The notes beneath the pieces were generated by a model, which saw nothing but the letters and a program-made list of their open reading frames with translations, did not search any database and was not told the origin of the DNA. A stretch of 36,760 bases of DNA from Clostridia bacterium. Lineage in GTDB: Bacteria; Bacillota; Clostridia; Christensenellales; Borkfalkiaceae. A program made the translations under genes and the position numbers. Below, piece after piece: positions 24,939 through 31,979 of the stretch (position 1 is its first letter; the number at the start of each line of letters is the position of its first letter). Where the stretch lies: NCBI GenBank assembly GCA_017398825.1, contig JAFQEV010000025.1, positions 1-36,760 on the forward strand. The letters are read 5' to 3'.

Positions 24939-25360
24939 CAGTCAGTAGCTCCGAGTTCTTTGCATAAGCTCATAAGGTCGAGCTCGCCGGGGTTAAGCAC
25001 GTCTTCCATATTAAAACCGCTTTCAGTCTTGCCGTAGAGAGATTTAGACTTGTCGAACTTAAGCTCCCTTCCGTCGTCAACGATTTTATAGATGTCTTCT
25101 ATCTTGTTAAGCGCGGTATAGCTTGGAGTTTCCTCCTTCATTAAAATATCCGTTATAAGCTCGGAAACGTAAGCAAGCTTTCTCGTTTTATCCGAGGGAT
25201 ATTCCTTTACTATTGAGTTTACGTAATTATTCCACCTCGCGTTGAACAGCTTGAGCTTTTCAACCTCAGCCTTATACTGCTCTTTTGCGTGGTTGGTTAT
25301 ATCTTTGGCGCGAGATTGCACGCTTGATATTTCGTTTAGGTGCAGTTTGTTTTCTTCCAT
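24938..25360 (-). CDS. Conserved-context hypothetical protein (140 aa)
   Basis: I do not recognise this protein. It is soluble and highly charged, has no membrane segment or cysteine cluster, and its N-terminal half (about residues 5-60) is Lys/Glu-rich and likely helical, possibly coiled coil. It is real by context: it starts directly after the pncB stop with an AAGGAAG site and its stop overlaps the lspA start by one base, so it is translated within an operon. Where other Firmicutes have a DksA-like gene before lspA, this chain lacks the zinc-finger cysteines expected of that family. No function is offered. Confidence 0.75.
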   Translation of the reverse strand: MEENKLHLNEISSVQSRAKDITNHAKEQYKAEVEKLKLFNARWNNYVNSIVKEYPSDKTRKLAYVSELITDILMKEETPSYTALNKIEDIYKIVDDGRELKFDKSKSLYGKTESGFNMEDVLNPGELDLMSLCKELGATD

Positions 25361-26800
25361 TTACTTCCTTATGCTCGAAAGCATCTCCGTTTTTAACTGT
25401 AACAGCTTGTCTGATAAGTCCACCTTATAAATATGCGGACGGTCAAGCCTCAAATACTCGTCCCAAAAAGAATTCATCTCCGATTTTGCAAAAGATGCGA
25501 TTTCCTTAACTTTTGGGAATTTATATACGAGCTTGCCGTTTTCAACAATCTTTACGGAAAGCTCTTTTATGGTGTAATCGGTAAAGGTTATTTTTTTCCA
25601 AGTTTCAATGGGGTGCGTAATCGTTAAAGGCTTTTTGCTATCAAACTCCTCGTCGTAAAGAGCGATGAGGTCAGCCTCAGCCTTACCCGTCTTGTTATCG
25701 TAAATTCTCATAACCTTTTTAAAGCCGGGGTTGGTAATCTTTGCGGTCGTTTCGGAAATCTTGATTTTGGGCGTAATAGTCCCGTCCTTTTCCACAACTC
25801 CTGCAAGCTTGTAAACACCGCCGAGTGCAGGCATATCCGCACTCGTTATAAGCTTAGTGCCTATTCCCCAAGAATTTATCTTTGCGCCCTGTAACTTTAA
25901 AGACTGAATAAGCTTTTCATCTAAATCACCGCTCGCACAAATAATTGTATCGGGATATCCCGCCTGGTCAAGCATTTGGCGCGCCTTTTTGGTTAGATAT
26001 GCAAGGTCACCGCTGTCAATTCTAATACCGAGTGGCTTTTTGCCCTTTGCCCTCAACTCGTCAAATACCTTGATTGCGTTGGGAATACCGCTCTTTAAAG
26101 TATCGTAGGTGTCTACTAAAAGCAAGGTCGCGTCGGGATAAGTTTCCGCATACGCCTTAAAAGCCTCGTATTCCGAGGGAAAACTCATTACCCAGCTGTG
26201 TGCGTGCGTTCCCGATACGGGAATATCGAACATCTGCCCAGCGAGCACGTTGCTCGTTGAATTACATCCGCCGATTACCGACGCTCTCGAGCCGTAAATG
26301 CCCGCGTCCGGTCCTTGAGCGCGCCTCAAGCCGAATTCCATAACGTTATCACCACCAGCCGAATAGCGAATTTTTGCAGCCTTTGACGCGATTAGCGTTT
26401 GGTGATTTATTATGTTTAAAATAGCCGTTTCAATAAGCTGTGCCTCCATAACGGGCGCTTTAACGGTTAAGATAGGCTCACCTGGGAACACCATAGTTCC
26501 TTCGGGAACGGAATATACGTCACCCGTGAACTTGAGGTCTTTCAAATAATCTAAAAAGTCCTCGCTAAAGATTTTTAAGCCTCTTAAGTAAGCTATATCG
26601 TCTTCATCGAAAGACAAATTTAAAATATAGTCAATCGCCTGCTCAAGCCCAGCCGCAAGCGAATAGGTGATGAGCTCGTTTTGGCGAAAGAATACGTCGA
26701 AAATAACGGTTTCTCCCTCTTTGTTTTCCTTGAGGTAGCCGTTCATCATAGTAAGCTCATAAAGGTCGGTAAGTAAAGTTAAATTGCGCTTAATTTCCAT
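25361..26800 (-). CDS. pncB: Nicotinate phosphoribosyltransferase
   Basis: Salvages nicotinate to NAD by making nicotinate mononucleotide from nicotinate, PRPP and ATP. The 479-residue protein shows TDLYELTMMNGYL near residue 11, the phospho-histidine region SGTHAHSWVMSFPSE near 193, VDTYDTLKSGIPNAI near 228, the PRPP-binding GIRIDSGDLAYLTKKAR near 257 and WGIGTKLITS near 312. It follows the small membrane gene by one base and precedes the unknown 140-residue gene. Confidence 0.94.
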   Translation of the reverse strand: MEIKRNLTLLTDLYELTMMNGYLKENKEGETVIFDVFFRQNELITYSLAAGLEQAIDYILNLSFDEDDIAYLRGLKIFSEDFLDYLKDLKFTGDVYSVPEGTMVFPGEPILTVKAPVMEAQLIETAILNIINHQTLIASKAAKIRYSAGGDNVMEFGLRRAQGPDAGIYGSRASVIGGCNSTSNVLAGQMFDIPVSGTHAHSWVMSFPSEYEAFKAYAETYPDATLLLVDTYDTLKSGIPNAIKVFDELRAKGKKPLGIRIDSGDLAYLTKKARQMLDQAGYPDTIICASGDLDEKLIQSLKLQGAKINSWGIGTKLITSADMPALGGVYKLAGVVEKDGTITPKIKISETTAKITNPGFKKVMRIYDNKTGKAEADLIALYDEEFDSKKPLTITHPIETWKKITFTDYTIKELSVKIVENGKLVYKFPKVKEIASFAKSEMNSFWDEYLRLDRPHIYKVDLSDKLLQLKTEMLSSIRK

Positions 26801-26801
26801 A

Positions 26802-27278
26802 TTAGTCCTTGAACGATTTAATTTCCGGGAGTGGTTCTTCTCTCTCTTTTTCTTCCTCTTTTTGTTGTTTTAATTTTTCAGTATAGGGAACGAAGTCAGG
26901 CTTTTCATCCGCTCTTTGAACGGTCAACGAGCTCGCCTTTAGAATAAAGGGGATAATCATTGCAACGATGCCGATGCCAACGCCTATAATCACGATGAGC
27001 CACGGCTTTAATTTTAAGCATACCATAAGCAAGATTATGCCTGCAACGAATAAAATTCCGCCAACGGCGTATTCGTAACCGCCCTTTCTCACAAGTGCGA
27101 AAATTACGGTATATAAGCCGATGCCGAGTGTTAACACGGTAAGGATAAGCAAGAACGCGTTTACCTTAAAGTTAACCGCCCCTGAAATTTGAAGAGCGCC
27201 GAACACCGTTGCAACCGCAACGACTAAAATAACCGCTATTGCTGAAATTACGATATCAAATTTGGTAAATTTTTTCAT
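26802..27278 (-). CDS. Small membrane protein with charged cytoplasmic tail
   Basis: A 158-residue protein of unknown function. Four hydrophobic helices are evident, around residues 9-31, 38-62, 70-87 and 91-111, followed by a tail of about 45 residues rich in Glu and Lys (KQQKEEEKEREEPL). A strong AAGGAGG site precedes the ATG. It starts the operon leading to pncB, the 140-residue gene, lspA and rluD. I recognise no domain. Confidence 0.7.
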   Translation of the reverse strand: MKKFTKFDIVISAIAVILVVAVATVFGALQISGAVNFKVNAFLLILTVLTLGIGLYTVIFALVRKGGYEYAVGGILFVAGIILLMVCLKLKPWLIVIIGVGIGIVAMIIPFILKASSLTVQRADEKPDFVPYTEKLKQQKEEEKEREEPLPEIKSFKD

Positions 27279-27348
27279 AATAGCCTCCTTTTTGTCTATT
27301 GTAACACAATAAAATAAAAATAAAAAGTGTTTTTTATAAAAAAAACAA

Positions 27349-27369
27349 GCAACGCGTAAAAAGCGTTGC
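27349..27369 (-). terminator. Terminator of the MazF-like gene
   Basis: Stem GCAACGC / GCGTTGC (27349-27355 with 27363-27369) with a 7-base loop, followed on the minus strand by TTGTTTTTTTT. Confidence 0.9.
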
Positions 27370-27388
27370 CTGAAACTACGACTGTCAA

Positions 27389-27751
27389 CTATGCGTTCTT
27401 TTCATTGCTTTTGATAAAGCCAAGGCTTATAAGCAGTGCATCATCCACGAGCACCATCGTTTTTTTGGAAAGCTCGCCTATCCTTTCTTTTAGCCGTCTT
27501 TTATCGAGCGTTCGAATTTGCTCTAATAAAACTACGCTATCCTTACTTAAACCATATTCCATAGCGCTAAGTTCGATGTGAGTTGGGAGCTTTGCCTTGT
27601 TAATTCTGCTCGTTACCGCGGCGGCAATTACGGTGGGGCTATGTTTGTTGCCCACGTCGTTTTGAACTACGAGCACCGGGCGTACTCCACCTTGCTCGCT
27701 CCCAACAACCGGGCTTAAATCGGCATAATATAATTCTCCGCGTTTAATCAT
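27389..27751 (-). CDS. ndoA: MazF/NdoA-type endoribonuclease toxin
   Basis: A 120-residue mRNA interferase of the Bacillus EndoA (NdoA) branch. It has [20 protein letters not shown] at the N-terminus, [11 protein letters not shown] near residue 22 with catalytic-type R24, threonine 47 in [10 protein letters not shown], and [15 protein letters not shown] near 77. The active-site residues appear intact. No ribbon-helix-helix antitoxin (EndoAI) precedes it: the next gene upstream is the divergent fba gene. The ribosome binding sequence GGGAG is 13 bases before the ATG, farther than usual. In B. subtilis this toxin cleaves RNA at UACAU sites, but specificity here cannot be read from the sequence. 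Confidence 0.93.
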   Translation of the reverse strand: MIKRGELYYADLSPVVGSEQGGVRPVLVVQNDVGNKHSPTVIAAAVTSRINKAKLPTHIELSAMEYGLSKDSVVLLEQIRTLDKRRLKERIGELSKKTMVLVDDALLISLGFIKSNEKNA

Positions 27752-27774
27752 AAAAGTAAAAGTTCTCCCTATAT

Positions 27775-27780
27775 ATTATA
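27775..27780 (-). promoter_or_regulatory. Likely -10 box of the MazF-like gene
   Basis: TATAAT on the minus strand, 24 bases before the ATG. No good -35 hexamer stands at the right distance, so the promoter may be weak or extended. Confidence 0.45.
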
Positions 27781-27851
27781 CGCAAAAAGTACACCCCTTC
27801 GCCATTACTTTAATTTTTGCCGAAAGGTTTTTATTTTATACATTAAAATAA

Positions 27852-27880
27852 TTGCATAATAAAAAAAATTGATGTATAAT
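27852..27880 (+). promoter_or_regulatory. Sigma-A promoter of fba
   Basis: TTGCAT (27852-27857) and TATAAT (27875-27880) are 17 bases apart, about 46 bases before the fba ATG and divergent from the mazF-like gene. Confidence 0.8.
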
Positions 27881-27925
27881 ATCCGTAGCAATAAAAAAAT
27901 AATAATATCCAAAAGGAGAACCATT

Positions 27926-28906
27926 ATGGCTTTAGTTAATAGCAAAAAGATGTTTGAACTAGCATACAAAAACGGCTACGCTATCGGCGCTTTCAACGTA
28001 AACAATATGGAAATCGTTCAAGGTATTACCGAGGCTTGCCAAGAAGTTAAAGCTCCCGTAATTTTACAGGTTTCTAAGGGTGCAAGAGCATACGCTAACC
28101 ACACTTACCTTGTAAAACTCGTTGAGGCTGCAGTAAAGGAATGCCCCGATATTCCCATCGTTTTACACCTTGACCACGGTCCTGATTTCGAGACCTGTAA
28201 GGCTTGTATCGACGGTGGCTTTACCTCCGTTATGATTGACGGATCTCACCTTCCTTTCGAAGAGAACATCGCTCTCACCAAGAAAGTTGTTGACTATGCT
28301 CACGCTCACGGCGTTACCGTTGAAGGCGAGCTTGGAACTCTTGCCGGTATTGAAGATGACGTTAAGGTTGAGGCTGGCCACGAATCTTACACCAAACCCG
28401 AAGAGGTTATTGAATTCGTAACGAGAACTGGCGTTGACTCTTTAGCAATCGCTATCGGTACTTCTCACGGCGCTTACAAGTTCACTCCGGAGCAATGCAC
28501 CGTTAATGAAGACGGTATTTTAGTTCCCCCCGCTCTTAGATTTGATATCTTAGAAGAGGTTTCTAAAAAGCTCCCCGGTTTCCCCATCGTTTTACACGGT
28601 TCTTCTTCCGTTCCTCAAGAATACGTTAAGATGGTAAACGAAAACGGCGGTAAAATGCCCAACGCTATCGGCGTTCCCGAAGAACAACTTAGAAAAGCTG
28701 CTGAGCTTTCCGTTTGCAAAATCAATATTGACTCTGACTTAAGACTTGCTATGACCGGTACTATCCGTAAATTCTTCAACGAAAAGCCCGATAAGTTTGA
28801 CCCCAGAGAATATCTTAAACCTGCAAGAGCAAACATTAAAGAACTCGTTAAGCACAAGCTCGTAAACGTTTTAGGTTGCGCTGGCAAGGCTGAAGAATGC
28901 ATGTAA
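27926..28906 (+). CDS. fba: Class II fructose-bisphosphate aldolase
   Basis: Zinc-dependent glycolytic enzyme that cleaves fructose-1,6-bisphosphate to two triose phosphates. The product is 326 residues. Visible are LHLDHGPDFETCKACIDGGF near residue 81 (catalytic Asp and zinc His), EGELGTLAGIEDDV near 134, IGTSHGAYKF near 180, VLHGSSSVPQE near 211 and the NIDSDLRLA phosphate-binding motif near 258. I chose ATG 27926, since AAAAGGAGAA lies just upstream. An in-frame ATG 57 bases earlier falls inside the promoter (-10 box at 27875) and would be untranslatable. It is a single-gene unit ending at a strong terminator. Confidence 0.96.
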   Translation: MALVNSKKMFELAYKNGYAIGAFNVNNMEIVQGITEACQEVKAPVILQVSKGARAYANHTYLVKLVEAAVKECPDIPIVLHLDHGPDFETCKACIDGGFTSVMIDGSHLPFEENIALTKKVVDYAHAHGVTVEGELGTLAGIEDDVKVEAGHESYTKPEEVIEFVTRTGVDSLAIAIGTSHGAYKFTPEQCTVNEDGILVPPALRFDILEEVSKKLPGFPIVLHGSSSVPQEYVKMVNENGGKMPNAIGVPEEQLRKAAELSVCKINIDSDLRLAMTGTIRKFFNEKPDKFDPREYLKPARANIKELVKHKLVNVLGCAGKAEECM

Positions 28907-28922
28907 TTATACAAAATAAAAA

Positions 28923-28941
28923 CGATGCGAAATTCGCATCG
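28923..28941. terminator. Bidirectional terminator between fba and queH
   Basis: Stem CGATGCG / CGCATCG with loop AAATT, flanked by A-tract and T-tract. It serves fba on the plus strand and queH on the minus strand. Confidence 0.92.
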
Positions 28942-28947
28942 TTTTTT

Positions 28948-29535
28948 TTATTTTTTTGAAAAAGAACAGCCACAGTAATCTTGACGATATAAACCGTATT
29001 CTTTTGATAGTTCAATCGACCTCAAATACCCGTTTTCTTTTTTGAAATCGGAGTTTAAAAATTTAACGCCTAAATTCTTTTCAATATCCTCGCCTATCTC
29101 GTTTATCCACTCGGCGTTTTTGTGAGGGCTTATAGATAAGGTGGTGGTAAAATAATCGTAGCCGTTATTCTTTGCAAACTCAGCCGTTTTTAAAAGGCGG
29201 AGCTTATAGCACTCGTAACAGCGAGTAGACCTTTCGGGAAGACTTTCTAACCCCACTACTATGGATAAAAATTCTTCCTTTAAGTGCCCTATATCAATAA
29301 CGTTAACACTACCGTTATAAGTTTCTTGGCAAAACCTCTTTTGCTCGGCTAAACGCTTAAAAAACTCGGTGCTATCGGTGATATTTGGGTTGTAATAAAA
29401 AATGTCCACCCTAAAATGCTCGACTAACCGCTCTAAGCACGCACTCGAGCACGGCGCGCAACAGCTATGTAATAAAAGCCTTGGCTTACACTCAAGGCTT
29501 TTTATAATTTTTTCGTATTTTTGATAATTAGTCAT
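28948..29535 (-). CDS. queH: Epoxyqueuosine reductase QueH
   Basis: Last step of queuosine synthesis, reducing epoxyqueuosine in tRNA; a non-homologous replacement for QueG. The 195-residue protein (former DUF208) has the cysteine motif LHSCCAPCSSACLE near residue 22, RCYECYKLRL near 104 and the C-terminal DYCGCSFS, which hold an iron-sulfur cluster and a redox pair. Its start overlaps the stop of the ABC ATPase by one base (TAATG), so it is the last gene of that operon. No other queuosine gene is in the window. Confidence 0.93.
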   Translation of the reverse strand: MTNYQKYEKIIKSLECKPRLLLHSCCAPCSSACLERLVEHFRVDIFYYNPNITDSTEFFKRLAEQKRFCQETYNGSVNVIDIGHLKEEFLSIVVGLESLPERSTRCYECYKLRLLKTAEFAKNNGYDYFTTTLSISPHKNAEWINEIGEDIEKNLGVKFLNSDFKKENGYLRSIELSKEYGLYRQDYCGCSFSKK

Positions 29536-30332
29536 TACTTGTTTTCCAAAAATGATTGTAAAAACTGCTTGGTGAGTTCGTTTTTCGGGTTTACAAGAAC
29601 GTCGCTCGGCGTTCCAAACTCGGCAACCTGACCGTCCGCCATAAACATAACTTTATCGGAAACGTTTTTAGCAAACTCAATCTCGTGGGTTACTATAATC
29701 ATAGTGTGACCCTCATCTCGTAACGCCTTAATAACCTTTAAAACCTCACCGGTAAGCTCGGGGTCAAGCGCAGAGGTAGGCTCGTCAAAACACAAGATTT
29801 CAGGCGATAGTGCAAGTGCTCTCGCTATCGCTACACGCTGGCATTGCCCACCCGAAAGCTCGCAAGGATAGTTGTTCATTTTATCTTGAAGACCAACCCT
29901 CGTTAAAAGTTCTTCCGCCTTTGCTTTGTTTTCAATCTTGATTTCTTTGAGTTTTAATCTTCTTTCAAAGAATTTTAACTTATTCTTTTTAAGCACCCTT
30001 TCCGCCCTTGCGTTCATAGCAAGCGTAACGTTTTCAAGCGCGCTATACTGTGGGAAAAGATTAAAGCTTTGAAATACCATGCCGAAAGTCAACGGCTGTA
30101 AAACGTCTTCCTTATCGTGTAGCGAGGGGAAAATCATCTTATCCCCAACGGTAATCTCTCCGCTATCTGCCGTTTCCAAGTTGTTAAGACAGCGAAGTAA
30201 CGTTGTTTTACCGTTACCCGAAGAACCGATAATAGATAGAACCTCACCCTTATCAAGCCTAAAATTAACACCTTTTAAAACCTTAGTTTCGCCAAAGTTT
30301 TTTATTAAGTTTTTAACCTCTAAAAATGCCAT
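29535..30332 (-). CDS. Polar amino-acid ABC transporter, ATP-binding subunit
   Basis: The 265-residue ATPase drives uptake with the permease and binding protein upstream. Motifs are Walker A GSSGNGKTT near residue 37, Q-loop FQSFNLFPQYS near 87, signature LSGGQCQRVAIARA near 161, Walker B CFDEPTSALDP near 184 and the switch VTHEIEF near 215. I placed the start at ATG 30332, because AAGGTG stands just before it within the end of the permease gene, whereas the longer frame runs back into that gene. Between the Q-loop and signature lies a lysine-rich stretch of roughly 20 extra residues (near 107-130). Confidence 0.93.
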   Translation of the reverse strand: MAFLEVKNLIKNFGETKVLKGVNFRLDKGEVLSIIGSSGNGKTTLLRCLNNLETADSGEITVGDKMIFPSLHDKEDVLQPLTFGMVFQSFNLFPQYSALENVTLAMNARAERVLKKNKLKFFERRLKLKEIKIENKAKAEELLTRVGLQDKMNNYPCELSGGQCQRVAIARALALSPEILCFDEPTSALDPELTGEVLKVIKALRDEGHTMIIVTHEIEFAKNVSDKVMFMADGQVAEFGTPSDVLVNPKNELTKQFLQSFLENK

Positions 30333-30333
30333 T

Positions 30334-31026
30334 TTACACCTTGTAATAAGAGAGTTTTTTCTCGATATAACCAAACAAAATAGTAAGTAAGCCTACGAAT
30401 ATAAGATAGAACGCCCCCGCATAGAATATAGGCCAAATAAGCCCGTCGGTAAGCATAAATTCTTTTCCATAGAAAATAATATCGAGAACGCTAATAGTAT
30501 TTGCAAGCGACGTATCCTTTATCAAAGTGATAATCTCGTTAGACATAGGCGGAACTATGCGCTTTACCACTTGCATAAACACGATTTTAGAAAAAATCGC
30601 ACCTTTAGTCATACCTAAAACTTGCCCTGCCTCGTATTGACCTTTTGGAATAGATTGTATTCCACCGCGGAAAATTTCAGAAAAATAGGCTGCGTAGTTA
30701 ATAGCAAAGGCAACGAGCGCTGCGATAAATCTCGTTGTTATGGTTTTGTCAAACCAAGCCCAACCCGTATTCATTGTAGGCCAGTTAAATAAATTTAATA
30801 GACCTGGAACGTAGAATATTACAAATATTTGGAGCATTAACGGAGTTCCGCGGAGCACCCAAACAACAAGCTTTGTAAAAACGCGTAAAGGGGCAAACCT
30901 CGACATCGAACAAAACGACATGAGTAGCCCCAAAGGTAACGCGAATACAAGCGTTAATAAAAATAGTAATACAGACGTTGTAAAACCTACTGCGAGTTGG
31001 GAAGTAACTTCTAAAAATACTCCCAT
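30334..31026 (-). CDS. Polar amino-acid ABC transporter, permease subunit
   Basis: A 230-residue inner-membrane protein of the HisM/GlnP type with about five helices. The EAA loop is clear: YEAGQVLGMTKGAIFSKIVF near residue 127 followed by PPMSNEIITLIKDTSLA. One gene for the permease implies a homodimer. It follows the binding-protein gene by 12 bases. Substrate class (polar or acidic amino acid) comes from the family, not from a visible specificity residue. Confidence 0.93.
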   Translation of the reverse strand: MGVFLEVTSQLAVGFTTSVLLFLLTLVFALPLGLLMSFCSMSRFAPLRVFTKLVVWVLRGTPLMLQIFVIFYVPGLLNLFNWPTMNTGWAWFDKTITTRFIAALVAFAINYAAYFSEIFRGGIQSIPKGQYEAGQVLGMTKGAIFSKIVFMQVVKRIVPPMSNEIITLIKDTSLANTISVLDIIFYGKEFMLTDGLIWPIFYAGAFYLIFVGLLTILFGYIEKKLSYYKV

Positions 31027-31038
31027 AAATTCCTTAGA

Positions 31039-31827
31039 TTAAGCGCCAAGTGCCTCAGCGTTTAATACAACGTTATATTTTTGTGCTAAAGTTGCAAGCG
31101 AACCGTCGCTGTATTTTTTCTTTAAGAAAGCGTCAAGCTGAGCTTTGATATCACTACCCTTTCTAAGACCTACTGCGAAAATCTCAGCACCGTATTCAAC
31201 GCCTTCAACAATCTTGAGGTCGCTATAAATACCAGTACCAACAACGCTTTGAGCCATTGTTAAGTCAATAAGAGCAACTTCACTCGTGCCTGCAATAACT
31301 TCGTTAAGAGCGTCAATTTGTGCAGTTACGGGGGTAACGTTGGTCATCGCCTCGGCAGTTGCCATCTTGTTGCCTGCAGAACCCGATTCAACTGCAACCT
31401 TTGCAGTCTTAATTTGGTCTTTGGTGGCAATAGTGCTGGTGTTTTTTACTACTGCAACTTGAGCGTTTCTCGCATACGATACGGAGAAATCCATATCAGC
31501 CTCAAGGTCGCTCGATGCAGTCATACCATTCCAAATAAGGTCAATTTGATTTGACTTAAGCTCAATAGCCTTTTGAGACCAAGTAATGATTACGAATTGA
31601 CAGTTAACGCCAAGCTCTCCCGCAAATTCTTTTGCAAGCTCAGCATCAAAGCCCGTCCATTGATCGTTTTCATCAAGATAGTCCATAGGCTTATATACGG
31701 TGATACCTACTACGATTTTACCGTTTTCTTTAACTTGTTCAAGGTCAGATTTACCGCAAGCGGTGAAACAGAACAAGGTTGCGATAGCAAGTATGCTCGC
31801 CATTAAAATTTTAATAAACTTTTTCAT
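31039..31827 (-). CDS. Amino-acid ABC transporter substrate-binding lipoprotein
   Basis: A 262-residue extracellular solute-binding protein (family 3). The signal sequence MKKFIKILMASILAIATLFC is followed by the lipobox FTAC, so Cys24 would be lipidated. VVGITVYKPMDYLDENDQ and the domain around WNGMTASSDLEADMDFS are typical of the family, as is the C-terminal KKYSDGSLATLAQKYN. AAGGAG precedes the ATG. It is the first gene of the binding protein-permease-ATPase-queH operon. Confidence 0.94.
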   Translation of the reverse strand: MKKFIKILMASILAIATLFCFTACGKSDLEQVKENGKIVVGITVYKPMDYLDENDQWTGFDAELAKEFAGELGVNCQFVIITWSQKAIELKSNQIDLIWNGMTASSDLEADMDFSVSYARNAQVAVVKNTSTIATKDQIKTAKVAVESGSAGNKMATAEAMTNVTPVTAQIDALNEVIAGTSEVALIDLTMAQSVVGTGIYSDLKIVEGVEYGAEIFAVGLRKGSDIKAQLDAFLKKKYSDGSLATLAQKYNVVLNAEALGA

Positions 31828-31872
31828 ATTGTTTCTCCTTCCACTTTAGTTTGGTAAAGTGTTTATGTGAAC

Positions 31873-31901
31873 ATTATACTTTATTGCGCTAAAGTTGTAA
31901 A
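31873..31901 (-). promoter_or_regulatory. Sigma-A promoter of the amino-acid ABC operon
   Basis: TTTACA (31896-31901) and TATAAT (31873-31878) on the minus strand are 17 bases apart, about 46 bases before the ATG. Confidence 0.85.
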
Positions 31902-31952
31902 GCGTTTTACACCCCTTTTTGAAAAAAAGTTAAAAAAATTTTTAATAAACTA

Positions 31953-31977
31953 AAAACGCGGGAAAAACCCGCGTTTT
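31953..31977 (-). terminator. Terminator of htpG
   Basis: Stem AAAACGCGGG / CCCGCGTTTT (31953-31962 with 31968-31977), 5-base loop, followed by a short T-rich stretch on the minus strand, three bases past the htpG stop. Confidence 0.9.
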
Positions 31978-31979
31978 CA

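Noticed and set aside
27752..27868. A short antitoxin gene before the MazF-like toxin
   Set aside because: The gap holds only the divergent promoters; no frame with a start and ribosome binding site is visible.
27869..27925. A 19-residue N-terminal extension of Fba
   Set aside because: It would begin within the -10 region of the fba promoter; the ATG at 27926 has a strong ribosome binding site and matches the family N-terminus.
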